Assembly: GCA_002633005.1 (NCBI GenBank)
Contig: NMRA01000461.1
Location: forward strand, 296,864 to 360,863
Source of the DNA: Phoronis australis
Lineage: Eukaryota > Phoronida > Phoronidae
DNA: 64,000 nt
Reading direction: 5' to 3'
Below, one piece after another: positions 40,501 to 55,500 of this stretch. Both the position numbers and the translations under genes were made by a program. The notes under the pieces are model-generated. The model saw only the letters and a program-made list of their open reading frames with translations, had not been told where the DNA came from and ran no database searches. Each line of letters opens with the position of its first letter. Position 1 is the first letter of the stretch.

Positions 40501-43500
40501 ACTTTGATTTCTGTGCCCATTTAACCGAGGACTCTCGATTTCTATTCTACATGTACATGCGCATCTCACATCCGGTTTCTTTTAATCTCCCCGAAACGTT
40601 TTTCGGCATTTGCTGTTTATGACTACCGGAATGCACAGTTGACTTCTTTTTAATAGAGACAAACAAAACAAAAAAGATAAAATAATTTTTTCTAATAGCG
40701 TATTTGAGTTAACTGGTAAAATTTACATTTAAAAATGGTTTCATTGAAATCGACAGTCTTGTTAATTTGTTATGGATATACCTTTCTTAAACATGAAAAA
40801 GTAAATTAAAAAGGCGTTGACGTAGTATAAATGAAGGCACAAATACATCAGTTTAAACCATATTTTTATAATTGAGAATACTTTTTTTTTGAAAATGTAG
40901 TCTTTTATTTGTTGATAAAGCCTGTTTTTCGATATGCGAGTTAGAATGAAGACCACTCAATGAAATTTTACATAAACGAAAGTTACGACTCGTTGGACCA
41001 ATGCCTGCTCTGCGTTTGCTTTGAGCTCGACAAAGCTCTCTACGATCTATCAGGGAAACTTTGCTGGACCGTTGGAGGAAAGTATTTATTACCGTAAAAT
41101 TACGTGCGCAATTTAATAAACTTTAGTGGCGTTAAAAAATATTTGCGGCACAAACTAATTACTTTAGGCTGCTAAGTAACGTGCATGAAGTACTTTTTGT
41201 CAGAGGCGTAAAGTAATTCTTTCGGGGTAAAGTAATTATCTGAGGCGTAATTCAAAGTCTTGAAGTAATAGGTAATGAAGTTATTATTTGCCGCGAAATT
41301 AAACAGCGTAGCGGCGAAATGTATCTTCTTGCGACTTTAAGTTGACGTCACATTTTGTCAGTCAAAAAGTGAACTGATGAACTTTCAAACCTCTCATTGC
41401 TTTATACCTGTATAACGTTACGAGTTCCAGGCAAGTTGTTTGCCATTTACTTGACAAAAATGTGTGCTCTCATCAGCCAAAATCATCGATGACCAAGGCA
41501 GTATAGGCACTTCACTTTCGTTTCTAAATACATTGACTCCAGGCCAGTGGTGATTGAGTTTGCGCGCCACCTATCACATGAATGGCTTTAGGTTGCTTCA
41601 AAGGTGTTTTATATAAAATTTCAAATTTCGACTTGGTTTCAGAGGTAGGGTTTTGGAGGATAATATTTCCTACGGTGAAATAGGCTCTGCGTCCACCAGA
41701 AAAAGTTGAATTCACTGCATGCCGGTCAACGTGATTGGTGTAGATTATATCAACGATGGATTACGTGTAAAACGCAATAAATTGTGCAGAACGATATCAC
41801 CGTATTCTACCTTTGTTGCTAGCGATGTGTACGAGATATCGTTATATTTTCTAGCTTGCAAGATTTCCAGAAAAAAATCGAATTTAAAACAAAACGTTTT
41901 CATTGATCTTCCAAATATAGAAATGTAAATACATTAATGTAGCGTTTAAAATATAAGGTCTGTATCCTAAATACTCATCGCAGATTAGTGACACACGTTG
42001 TCGGAATCAGCAATATAACCAAGGCGTGTTAATTTTTTCACACCTTATTAGAAATGTTTTAAGTTTGAAAATCTAATGCTACAATTTGTTAACAGCTTCA
42101 ACTTCTAGTCCTACCACAATACCTCCTTACACGACATCGCCGACTACAACCAGAGTTACAGCCTCTGGTGAATATTTCAGACACAAAAGATGAGACTTAT
42201 CCGGAATATTTCGACTATATTGGTGGCTTCAGACGTCGCACATTAAGTTCCGTGACTTTCAAAGTTAATGATGTTTGGCTTCTGGAATGAGATTTTATTT
42301 TGCCCAAAAATGTTCATCTCTGGGAGAAATACCTTGCTTTGTCTTTTCCCGATAACTTAATTAGGATTGAAGGTTGTCTCATGCCATTGCCGTCTGAAAC
42401 CGGGGTGGATCTAGGATTTTGAGTTGGGGAGGAGGGACAGGGAAGAGTAGTAACCAGGATTTTGTCCGTCAGACATACGAACCACTGAAATGCCAAATGC
42501 AATGTGGAAGGATTTTAGTCTGGCCATGGAGAACTTGGCGCTCCTAAATCCGCCACTGACTTCAGAAAGTCCCGTGCGTACCTAGCTAACTGTTGGGGTC
42601 ATTACCAAAAATTATAACCCACCGATGAATAGTATAAGTATAGCAAAAACCCTCTTGCGATGAATGCCAGCCTTAGCTTGTCTCGCCAGGAGCTCACAAA
42701 TACACTAAAATGGTACGGGCGCACAGCGTTTGCTAGACATGTTGTTCATAAATGTCAAAAGAATTAGGAAGCAAGCTTGCATGTGCTCCATACAAGTTGT
42801 TTCGTAGATGGATTAAGCCACAGCTCAAAGGGGAAACACATTTATTATTATGATAGTTGTAGTTCGTTCAATTATCGTGTTGACGTTTTGTCAGTTCGGA
42901 CGGACATGCGATTTTTCTTTTGATGTGCATGACTTTCTTTACATAAGGGAGTAGTTACAAAATAAACCAATTTTCAACACCGGATGAGTCACATAGTACA
43001 ATGGGTGGGTCCCAGTTTAATCACTTCACCACTTGCGGGGTTTAGCTTCAGGCCAACCGACCGTTACAACGGTTTATGTAGTCATTTTGACATGCTTTAT
43101 CTACCCCCAAAAGTCGGTTTTAGGCATAACAGACCACCGCAGGCCCCGTTTTGGAAAGGATGATAAGGACATTAGGCTTTACACTGTGTTTGGGGTTGTC
43201 AGTTTTCGAACTATTTCTAGAGAACAAATTGGTGGATTCAATCAAACTGAAATGTGGGATTTATGGGGGAAATATGTCATCACCAGTCTGCCTCATTTTA
43301 GATGATGTACATGTAAGCAATCGAAATGGAGCCTGTTACAACAAGTGTTTTTGATTTCGTAGTTTATAACAATCGCAAACAATTGCATTTTCTGTCAATC
43401 GAAGGGTCCAATTCCTGTCAAATTTCTTTAAATGAAACCGACCAACACTCACGCAATACTTTTGGTTTGTTCATTAGCTAATAGTTACTAAATAAGGCAT

Positions 43501-46500
43501 TTTTCAACGCCAGAAGTCATACCTGAAGAAACACACGGAGACTGGGTCCATGCCTGCGTTCCAGTTTAGTCATTACTCAAAAAGCCGGGTTTGGTATGAA
43601 ATTACTCTTGTTATTCAAAAACAAAATAAAATACAAGCACCCATAAAACATTTCATGACCACGCTTTTTACAATATTCAAATTCCAGTTTTTATCTTGAA
43701 ATTTTGACATGTATTGTTGGACATTGAAATTGGGAGGCGCAAAACTGTCCTGTTTCGATTACAAGTAACGTACATTGCATGACCTCAAATATTCTATTGG
43801 CATTGATGCATCGTCGATGAATTAAAAAACTCGGCAAACTGCGAAGAAAGAAGTCAACTCATTCTACATTAGCTGCTTGTAAGTTATGCAAGATTTCGTT
43901 TTACTGTTCTAGTCTGCGTTGTTTGCCAGAACATCGTCTACTTTTAAATGCGTCTCCATATCCTTCTAAGAGTGACGATTCTATAATATTAGTTAGCCAA
44001 CAATCAATCCGATGTGATCTTTGAAGATGTAAGCAATAAATCCAAAATTTCCCAACGTTTGTACAGTTGAAAAACAGAGAAGAAAGGTCTTTGGCGTATT
44101 GCATGTAGATTTTCCACAAAGTATTTGAAATATTTCATTTTCGAAAATAAGGCCTACTGTTTTTTGATAGAGTCAACTCCTGCTCCTACCACACAGTCAT
44201 CTTCTACGACGTTGCCGCCCACGACAACGACTACACCTTCTGGTGAGTACACGTACCTAAAAGACTGACGACATAAAATGGTTGCAAGTGGCTAAAATGG
44301 TAGCCTCACATGTCGTTTGTGGGGTAAGTCTTGTTACTTCCAAAGTGGATAATGTTTGGCCTCGTGAATGAAGTTTCAGTCTACCCAGAAAGTGCATACC
44401 CCTGGGGGAATAGCATGTTACGGCATTCTCGAGAAGATGACGAAAACTGAAGACTATCCGAAGCTTGAGGTCTAAATCCCCCTAGAAACGATCTGACACT
44501 AGAGGTTGGCACTAGTAATAACGTTGGTAGACGCTTATGTATGCAGTACGAAGTGGTTATTACAAAGTCAGTCCCATCGTTTCTCGCTGGAGACTGATGA
44601 CCAAAATAACAAACAACTACTGTACACTGTATTTGAAATTTTATTTTCGCATATTAGTAAACGAATTTTGGAATATTTCATAGGATCAACGCCTAGTACT
44701 ACCAGCAAGCCTCCGACAACGACTTCAGGGCCTACAGTTCCTAGTAAGTAGTTATTTAAATGAACAAGACTACCGTCGTCAGGTCTTATTTTTGTATTGT
44801 CCGATGCTCTTGAAGCCGATAATTACCGACTGCGTGCACAGAGATTTTCGCTTGACTACGCATACATGTTGCAGAAAGCTGATTTGAATATCCCAAACTG
44901 AAATTTCCTTTAGGAACTGTTATCTCACAAGAAGGTCCCCAGGCCCAAAATTGACACCAAGTTTTCATTTAGACAGATCGCTTTTACTTATAATTCCTCT
45001 AGTGCGTACATAAAAAGCCGGTGGCTCGGACAAACACAGAGGAGAACATGTCTAAATTATAAAATAAGAGCATCTTACACAAGAATGTCAGATTCATTCC
45101 ACCATATTATCATTTGGTCTTTGAACCAACCCAGTCCGAACCGTCACTGCATTTTGTAAAAGCAGGTGGACCTTGAGGATTGAATAGACATTTATCGTCC
45201 CGACAGGACTTCAAGCAAATACACAACCAAGGATAGTAAACTCAGATCAGTGCCGCTCCACTCCCATATACTTAGAAAAATATAGCTCAACTAGAACACG
45301 TTCCTAAATTTAGCAAAATTCAATATCTGTTGTCGATCGTTTCTTTAACACAAAAATTCAGTGATCTAGATTTCGAGGATATCCTTTGAAATGAGATAAA
45401 GCATCTTATCAACAGCTGACAGTGAATATAGCACGGTTGACCGTGCATCATGTGTCAAAACGCTTTTCTATTTTGACGCTCCTCGTATATGTATATGTAA
45501 TTTCTTGGGTCGCTGAGCTTCTTTCAAGTTTTGACATATGTCCGGCGATGGCTTAACGGCTATGTGTACAGGGCACGTCATCGTATTGTTTCATGGTCAG
45601 CATTTTTTACTGCAGTATAAGTAGCTCTGTTTAATGCGTAGTTACTGAAGAGCACATTGCAATAATTGCAATGTGCTCTTCAGTAACTACGGGCCTGGGT
45701 TATGGTGTATTCTTAGGACACTAAAACCGGTTTTGGCTTAGTAACAGGTAATGACAGCGAATTTCACTTCGAGTTCTCTGAAAAAAAAATAGTGTCCAGT
45801 AACCCTCAAAGTTTTGGCACAAAAACTGAAAACTCAGTAGAGAATCTTCTAAACGAGCAATTGTAACCAACGCGGCACAATTTCAAAAGGCTCGGTTTGA
45901 TTCCGATCAGTCAAATTTGAGATTCGATGCTCCAAAGTAAGCCAAGTGGTCAACATCGTAATATTTTATAGTGCATAACCAATTCACGACATGAATATGA
46001 AACTTTTTAGTTGAAATATCGGCGGGCGACACTCATGAACGGCAACTGGATAGTTGCGTATTGAAAATTATGAGATTAGTCGCTGTTTAGCCCAAATGTT
46101 TGCTTTTGCGCCAAGTCTACAGTATGTGCAATTCATAATGTCCCTTCTTAGCGACCATGTACTATTTAGGAAAGGCGCAACCATTTAGTGTTACCCTTAG
46201 ATTCATTTAAACACAGTATGGTACTAGAATTGAGAAAGTTAATTCATTTTAGAGAATCCCTGAGCTATGCGTGGAAATGTGTCTCCTCTGATAAACACGA
46301 CGTTGGAAAATCTTTTGTGTTGTTTACTTTTCAGTGCACTAAATATTACGTGTTGCTCCTAAATTTAAATATTATGTATCTTCGTTTTTTTCGTAATTAA
46401 GTAGAAAAAATGTATAGACAGGAAAACACAAACCAAAATGCACTTAAAGTTCGAGCCCTCTCTTAGACTGAACAGTATGCTTCTTTCGTCACCATTAAGC

Positions 46501-49500
46501 TTTTTTGCAGTTGATGGGATATCATGCACCTTTGACGACGGCCACCTTTGTGGGTGGAAACAGGCTACTGATGACAACTTCGACTGGTCACCGAATTCCG
46601 TAAGTCAATTGTCACACGGTACACACCTTGGAGCCCTACCAGTCACGCAAATTTGTAAAAAACCTACACAGGCTAGGATGAACTGAAACAGTTTAGTGCA
46701 TAATTAGCGCACTTACCGGCATAAGGCAATCTGTTATTGCCTCTAAAACTTCACTTAAATATTGAACGAGCCAGTCTCAACACATACACGTGAACACGTG
46801 AGCCTTATGTTCTCCTAACAAGGCTTCGACGGGCGACAATTATCAAAATACATCTGGCAGTTATCCACTGGTTCTTGGGTCAAAATAAACCATGTAGTTT
46901 TGTGTATTGTCCACGTACAAATCCGAGGCTAATGAAGCGGAAACTTATTCCCAGCATGTATTTCCGAAGCACAAACCTAAATATCCCTCCGACAATGTCA
47001 CCTTGGTGCGTTTAGTGCCATAAGTACACATCAGCAATTTCCGTGGGACGTTACATGCTCAGGACTTCGTAAGTAAAGACTGCGCGAAAGAGGCCAAACC
47101 TGCCTATTTGATATCAAAATCGAAATTGTTCTGACGTTTCTGTTTTACTCTTCACTTTTGCTACCGGTGATAACCCAGCATTGTCATCCAAGGGCACACG
47201 CTCCTTATAAAAGAGGACTGGAACGCATTAAACGGACTGACTCGCAATATTGAAAGTGGTTCCATGCAACTGAAACATATTTCAACCTGTTCACGGGAAT
47301 TTTTTTTATATTTCCAAATTCTGATCAAATCATATCGTTTTCTTTTAGTTTCAAATCTCAAAAACGACCTATCAACTGCTCAGCAATTTGTCATTTTTTT
47401 TCCTCGAAGCAAAACACGTCTTCTTAATTGGTATGGCAGGACAAAGACAGTGCACAATCCCCTATAGTGTATATGCAAAGTGTGACCTTTGACCTCAAGC
47501 GACATTACGCAACTTACTGTGAGTGCATGTAGGCATTGATAATAAATGGGGCAGTTAAGAAACTCTGTGCTAATTACGCATTTTTTCTTGAAAAATCGTG
47601 AATTTGCGTGATTTTGGAATATCCTTAAGAGGAAGCAGTGGATTACTATATACTAGATTTTGGAAACGGTTATTTGATGAAGAATTGTTTAAAATATGTT
47701 TTTCCCGAGCGTTTGCTATCCATGCCTCTTTAAAACCCGCAACATTCAAGGCCTGTATTTTGGTGAAGCAATTGAAACATGTTGACTGAGTTTCAAAATT
47801 TGTCCACTGTCGCACACCAGTTATCTTCCTCGAATCACATTTTCGTAAGAAAACTCGTTTGACCTTAGATTAACCTGAAGCATGTCTTCGAATCATTTTT
47901 CGTGATCGTTATATTCGGTAACCGTCCAAATGATATCGCCGTATCTTTTGGCAGTTGCAAAACACGATCTTGCTTGATTGACCATGGTACCATTGACGCC
48001 TTGTTTAGGCGTTCGTCTTTCAATGTCGGAGTCCAAGGTTTTATCTAAAATTTGAATATATGATGAGGTTGAATAAACAAGCAGACGCAAGTAAGTTTGC
48101 CATTGAAGGTGACCGAGAGAGTATACACTGTACAGTATTGGCTCACCGATACTTGCTACCTGTCTACTTCCAGGGTGGCACATACTCACCTGATACAGGT
48201 CCTTCCGGCGGTGATCAGGGCACAGGATATATATACGCGGAGGTGACTCTCATTCCATTCTACAGCATCGCAAAGATTTACACGGAGTACTTTGCACGTA
48301 CGGTGATGAAATTGTCAATATATAGAATAATATTCGATCATACTAACATGTGAGAAGTGGGATACCAATGCCCCCCACTGGTCGTAGTTGGTTTTATGAC
48401 ACGGCTGCTCATAGTCTTCTCCAGAGAAGTTGCTTGTCTCATTGGATTAATTTCGTTTTAATTGGTTTGGCATAGTCTGATTCCTTATTGGTTTGTGCCT
48501 GAACACTATCTAATAACGAGTGGCGACATCTGAGGTCCGGGAGGCACTGATTAAAGAAGTTGTTAATGTTTTCACACATTGCTTGTTAATGCAGGAGAAG
48601 GTCGAACGAAAGTTAAAAAGAATCGCGGGGGCAGGGAGGTTGGGAGGGAGGGAAAAAGTGAGGAAGGGAGCGAGAAAGAGAGTGTTGGATGTAGATTGAG
48701 AAAGAGATGGTGCTGTGCTAGCGCAGCTGATTCTAAGGTACATGTAGACCTAGAACTGTCGGTTATTTGTATACCCTTGTAACACTTCCGAGGTGAGTAC
48801 GGAGCTAGAATGTGACCAGTTTGTTTCAAAAATTTGTCTGAATTAACACCGCTTCTTGGACGAATCGTTAACTTCCCAAAACTGTGTTTATATCTAACAT
48901 CATCGTAAAACTACATTCTCTTTCAGTTACGTACAATTGTTAGTTATTCTGAAAATCAAAACCCATTTTTCAGCTGGCAGTTATCGCTTCTCCTTCAAGT
49001 GGCACATGTACGGTGGTTATTTTATGGGGAATCTTACTTTGTCTATGGTAACAAAAAGTGGAAAAGAGACCATCTTATTCCAAAAGGCCGGTAACCATGG
49101 CGATGTTTGGCAATCAACTAGTGTCGACGTTGTTGCGAACGAAGAAACCAAGGTATACAGTATGTTCGGCATGTTATGAACTCTCTGGAGTGAGCATTCT
49201 TAGTTGAAAACCGACGACTAACATTGTCGTTTTGTCCAACAACAGCAAGTCATCGGAAGCATATGACTGTCATATGCTTAGTTCGCATAGTTACATCTTG
49301 GTACGGTTGTCAGGGAGTAAAATACATTTGTTAGGATGCACTTTTGACCTCAGTAAACCACGAACCGTAAGAGCCTTATCGGCGTTTGTCTGAAGGCATC
49401 TTTCTACTTCCTTCCGTACACTGCGCACTGGTGAACAAAAGAATTTGTTGGAATACACACTTTTTAGGCTTGCATTAGAAAATTTACAAGTTAATATAGT

Positions 49501-52500
49501 ATAGACAATAGTTATATCGATGCAGAGACACACACCAAACCCAAAACTGGGACAGTAACTTGTTGTGTAAGCATACTTATTGAACACCCGCGAGCCATTC
49601 CGTTTTACTGAAATCGTTTGATGTTAGACCTTTGTTTAAGATATTTTATTTGTTACAGCTTGTTATCGCTGGAACTAAAATACAAACTTGGCAAGGTGAC
49701 ATCGCACTGGACACGTTTGTTTTCGAAAAGAAGGTGCTTCTGTCATGCGACTTCGAGAATATGGTGCTCTGCAACGGATTTGCTAACGACCCAAACGCCG
49801 ACTACACATGGGTTACAAAAACTGTGAGTTGGTTTACAGTATGTGCCTGTTTTCTACATTTGAACGGTGGCGTGTTGCGGAATGCTACGCCAAAGGCACC
49901 AAGAGATTTGGCGCGACATTATGGCAAACTATAGAACGCTAATGATGCATTTACGTTCAATTTTCTGCAACAGTTCAACATCTGTGTCGTCCAAAGCCTT
50001 TAGTGGTTGCCATGTAACAAATGTGACACTATGAAGCCCTGGGCTATATTGCGAGACAAGTGAGACATTCTATTTACATGGGTGGTATTGCAGGACGGTT
50101 GGTACCATTGTTTGATCCTTTAAAAGGGCACTGTAGTCAGAATAATGTCGCAGTCGGTTCCAACATACGAGTATAACTCACACTTGCCCGAATTGCGCGC
50201 AAAACAAAAGCCGATTCGTATTAATGATCAAATTACTGAAATACTAACAGCGGTCGCTGATTGCAATGTACATGTAACTGAGTCGTGCCTGGTGGGGTAC
50301 CGACTCCTTCCGACAGTCATTGCTGTTGCCATATTGTAAAGAGTATTTGATCATTGTATCAGTCATTCTAATTCTTACTGTTTGCCAGAGTGCCATGCCT
50401 TTTTGTTTGGCTCCTGGTTGTACCACCTCTTCGAAAAAGGCGTCTTACTTCTAAGGGGATGGTCATCATATAGTCCTACCATCGCCGGGTTGCCCAAGCA
50501 TTTGGCACAAAGCTGTATAATAAACGTAGGCCTACAGGTTTGCGCCAATGGATAAATAATATCTCACTCAAAATTAGTGTCATTAAAACTACTCTCATCC
50601 TTGAGTGGGCCTAAATTAAATTATTATCAGGTGTTTGAAAAGTTAGCAATCATTAATCGGATGCTACTAAAATAGTGATGCTTTTTCTCGAGTCGGCTTT
50701 TGGTGATTACGTCACCAAATCTTTACCAGTATCTTTCCCTCCAATTCTTTTTATCAAAGTTTATTCGCTGCCGACACAAGGTTCCGTTCATGTCACCACA
50801 AATTATAGGAACTTGTTTTATTTCGTTAAACGTTTTTAGTATTTTAACTCCAGCAAAACCGAATCTTGGAACAAAACTTGCGGCTGCAAAGCTGTAACCA
50901 TTTCTCTGACGTCGCATTTTTTTAAGAAATGGCCCGTGCTTCTTGTCACGAGTGTGCTGTTTTTGAAAACCTTAAACCATTTTACATCGGACGTCACATT
51001 TTTCTTTGTTACAAAGGATGGTGAATTATACCGGAAAATGACGCTTGTTTTAATTTTAAACCGGCAGTTGCAACGAGTGTCAGATGACTACCACATACAT
51101 TGTATTGCACGCATCCCCGCCAGTCCGTTAGCTTACGACGAAGTGACGAGCGTACATGTACAAGTACATGTGTAGGTTACGTGTAGGTTAACTATACACG
51201 GTAGGCAACGGACTGTGTGGAATTTCGGGGTCTAACAGAGCTCAGCACACAGTGGTACGATAGTCTTCTTGCAGCTACTGTGTGTAGTCTGTAAATAACC
51301 AACCCTTCAAGTTTACAGAGCTGAGTATTGGCTTGCATCTGGCTGGCTAGATTACACACTATCCACATCCAAACCACAGTAAATTGTTGATGCGACTGGT
51401 TGCACCAGGAAATTTTCGTCTGGCGATTACAGTGGCAGGTTATGAGTTTGTGTTGACCCAGCTCAAACAAGTACATGTATCCATAGTGACCCGATATTTC
51501 CTTATAAAACTTCTTATCCAGATGATATGAAGAACGCCACTTCACTTCACACTAACACAGGATACAGAATTTACCCCCACCAACTAAATGTACGTCACAA
51601 GAAGCAGCGCTGCAAGCGGGAGATTTTTTTAGCTTTGTTAGAGAATATAAGTTCACTTTTTGTTGTTGAATTATTTGTGAAGTTAATCAGCGACTCATAG
51701 AAAACTACAGTATGCAAAATTATTTGATTACTTATGAACAGGTGGTTTTGAATAATGCCCTTCACAGTGTATGTTAAAGAGTAGTCTAGATTTAAACTTT
51801 AAAATAAATACCAAACTAAGTAACACATACATAACATACTGTTTAACCTTTTTTCTGCTGTGAAACTGAAGACCTTTTTGAGCACACGTTTGTACCTCGA
51901 CCAAGATCAGCAAACCCTCGACCAACGCCTTTTTTCTGTGGCCTGTTACGGGGCGATTATCAATGAAATCTCTTTCTAATTTGTCTAAATCACGGCAACT
52001 TATTGGGGAGGATCATAACTCCAGTAAATAACAAATCGACCGAAAGTTTAGTGTATTGCGTCAAATACTTAATAGCGGATTTGCAGCGACGCCATATTGA
52101 AATTAGGTTAAAATGGTGCATTGTGGGTGCTGTGGTCAGGATTCCGAAAGCAGCCATAGTAACAAGCATAATACGTGGTATGAGCGCGAAGAAAACTTAC
52201 ACTTGTTGTGTTCCTGGCTGCTTCCAAAACAACAAGAGAGATAAAAATATGAGTTTTTATGTGTTCCCTGCAAACCAAGAACTTCGTGAAAAATGGATAA
52301 ACAACATTAGGAGAGCTGGGAGTAAGGGGAGATTTAGCGCATTCAAACCAACGCGGGCCATCTACTGAGAAGGCAACACGTAGCCCCTCGGTTGGCCATA
52401 TAGGGGCTACAATACTTCCATTCGCTTTCTGTACTCATTTCGTTACTTCAGTGTATTTTAAACGGGCCGTGACCGGATTTGGGTTACCGATTTCGAGTTT

Positions 52501-55500
52501 TCACCTCGTCAAAAATACATTCTACACTTAAAACTATCATTTAAAAAAACGCTTACTTTCATCATTGGTCCTTTCTACTTCTATACATATCTTTGATAAA
52601 GCTTAGTTGTGAGAATTAAGTTGACTTTGGCGAAGAATTACAACTCCACTTTTTTGGTTGCNNNNNNNNNNNNNNNNNNNNNNNNNNNNNNNNNNNNNNN
52701 NNNNNNNNNNNNNNNNNNNNNNNNNNNNNNNNNNNNNNNNNNNNNNNNNNNNNNNNNNNNNNNNNNNNNNNNNNNNNNNNNNNNNNNNNNNNNNNNNNNN
52801 NNNNNNNNNNNNNNNNNNNNNNNNNNNNNNNNNNNNNNNNNNNNNNNNNNNNNNNNNNNNNACGGAGTTTCCCCTTAAAATTAACGTCTCTAGCATATCC
52901 AAGGCGAAAGCTACAAAAGTTAAGCAACCCAAGAACTCTCAACTTGTCTGAAACCGGAGGAGATTTCGAAATCAACGCCGATAGCCCCAATACTGAACAT
53001 GACGACAGTCGTGCCCTTGGTCACACGGTCACTGATCATAGCTACGCTGTGTTTACAAACGAGAGAAAGGACTTGCTTGGTATTAAAAAAAATGAAACAT
53101 GGTTTTTAGTTTGCAAATCACTCCAAATGCACACACTATCCAGCCTCCACAAGACATGCCTGACCACAAGCTATCCCATGAGCCTTCGCGCAGGAAGTAA
53201 CTCGCACATGCGCAATGCGTAATTCGTTTGCGCTGCAAATCCGCTATTGAACGGCCAAATAATTCACTGGCTGCACTGCGTTACTCCGGTGATCGGAAAC
53301 TAATCCCAACCCACTTTTGGAAGAGTCCCAGTCTTATGAATCCGTTTTGGATGGAAAGACTTTTTAAATCGTCATCACATCATTTTTTAGAGCTATTGTT
53401 TAAAGAACCCCACTCGGGGTACTGCATATTAGGTTTGGACAGCATTGAACTGATCTGTCTCCACGTTCATCGCAATAAGACGCCTATTTTGAGTTAGGTG
53501 ACGTTGTAGTGTCTGAATATTTAGTAGCTCCTTTCATGAATTTAAGGAGGATATCTGGAATTTCTGATTTAAATGATAACGGTTTAGAAACTTAAATACT
53601 TAAAATTGTCGCCGACTTCTGGCGTTATCCAGCTGCGACATTTTGCAAGTTCTGAAGTATTATTGGTTTCATCAAATTCTCTGGCCGAGTGGTATTCCAA
53701 TAATTTTAACCTGTTTGTTACAAAGAAGTAACAAAATAGATCGCAAAGTCTACACAACACCTTCAAAAACATGTTAGCGCTGATTTTTCTTACGGACAAG
53801 TTTCTTCGATTTCTTTTTAAATCGTTGACATTTTTTGCAAGATTTTATTTCGACTTGTCGCCCAGAGTTGCACACAAACCGGCCTTTACATTAGGTTCAC
53901 ATTGAACTCGCAAATATATTTTACATTTTTCTAATTACGGCAAACAAAACTTTAAAATACTGCTGATTCCTGATGCTATTCCACAATTGTGCCATTATTC
54001 TATGCGTTGGAATTTTAGCCCACCCTTTTAAGCTTCATTGGCTGACCTTCAAATTGACTCGACAAGTCAATTTTAATATTTAGTCGTCACTTATATTGCC
54101 ATTGCCATTCAGTCAATTTCACAAAGTTTGTTCAACAAAACCAGGCTTATGGCAAAAACCTGGTCTTCCTAAACCTCTTCGTGTTTTAGACCTAACTTGC
54201 ATTTCGTCAACGCAGTTAAAAAGTCTGATAACGTGGTCTTGTTAGACCAGGGAGCGGATTTAGTAAAACCAGATTTAAAGTATCCAAGCCACCCTACTTC
54301 GTCGATCCGGATTAACCCAACAAAGAAACTATTGAAGTGCTTCATTGAAACCTTGGTCATGCCGGGCATTCAATGGCAGAAATCAGTAGAATCATCGTAA
54401 ATATTTGGTGAAAAAGGTCTCAAAGCTTTTCTCATAATGAAAAATGTAATGTTTGTGCCGAGCGTACCTGCGCTTATAAAAGTATATGCTCACGATTAGC
54501 CGCAACATAATAAATGTCCAAATTTGTGTCCGAGTCGTTTTAGTGTTATTAATTAAGGCCAAAGTGGGTGCAGGACCCCTGCCCGGCAAAATTAAACATT
54601 GGACCCAGGTTCGGATCAAGGATTTTGTGTTGGGGGGTAGGACATAGGAATAACCATTATTTTGCAACATGCGCGCGGCTGAACATGATATATAGGGAAA
54701 CAGCTGTGTCGAATTTTTGGTTTGTGGACCTTATTACTAGAAAAACGGGTAAATGGGGTTTGTTGAAGACTTATGCATTATACATTCAACCCTGAGCCCC
54801 CCTGGGTGCGTGCATATACAGAACTAGTCAGCAATTCGCACGCCGAACTGTCAAATTGTATCTGGGAGAATTTAAGGGGGCACGGTCCCCTTGGCTCGCC
54901 CCCTAAATCCGACACTGGAACCAAAGAAATTTGAACTCAGAAAAATCAGAAAATGCCGTTTTCAGTCAACCGGTAGGGTTTACGGCGATGATGCGCTGCT
55001 TGATCAGTCATATTCTGTGGAATTCGAGGGTCACACGGCTACAAGTACTAGTCTACGCATAGGCTTATCCAAAGGGGTCAAGAGAACTGGACCCCTTTTC
55101 CTTTGATTGTAGTGATAGCAAATCTATTATTTCCAAAGAATTGACCTCCCCCCGCCTTTTTAATAAATCCTTGATTCACCCTTTCCCAACTTCAAAAAAA
55201 AAAAAATCCTGGATACGCCTCTGCTACGTTTGCTGGGTCTGACCAAGTCCAAAGTCAAACCTGGTTTAAGAGCTTAACAGAGGTCTGAGAAATATGAACC
55301 TCGTTAGTGAAAAGAAAACTCACTTAGACCAGGTCGTAACTCGAGCTTAACAAGATTTTAGTAGAGCAATGGTCTAAAAGTTAAAACCCCTTCATGAAAT
55401 GCAGTATATCTTTAAACTTGGTCTAAGTTCAGTTTAAACATTTTTTAACTTGAAACAACAGTCATTAAATTGTCTGGTGATGTGTATTGTTAAATATGCA

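Noticed and set aside
48174-48236. Shorter exon 17 ending at a GTGACT donor
   Set aside because: It would end in phase 0 while exon 18 needs phase 1, and it would remove part of the MAM strand that aligns with MAM2.
52603-52990. Four open frames spanning the N run
   Set aside because: They are open only because N bases cannot make stops.
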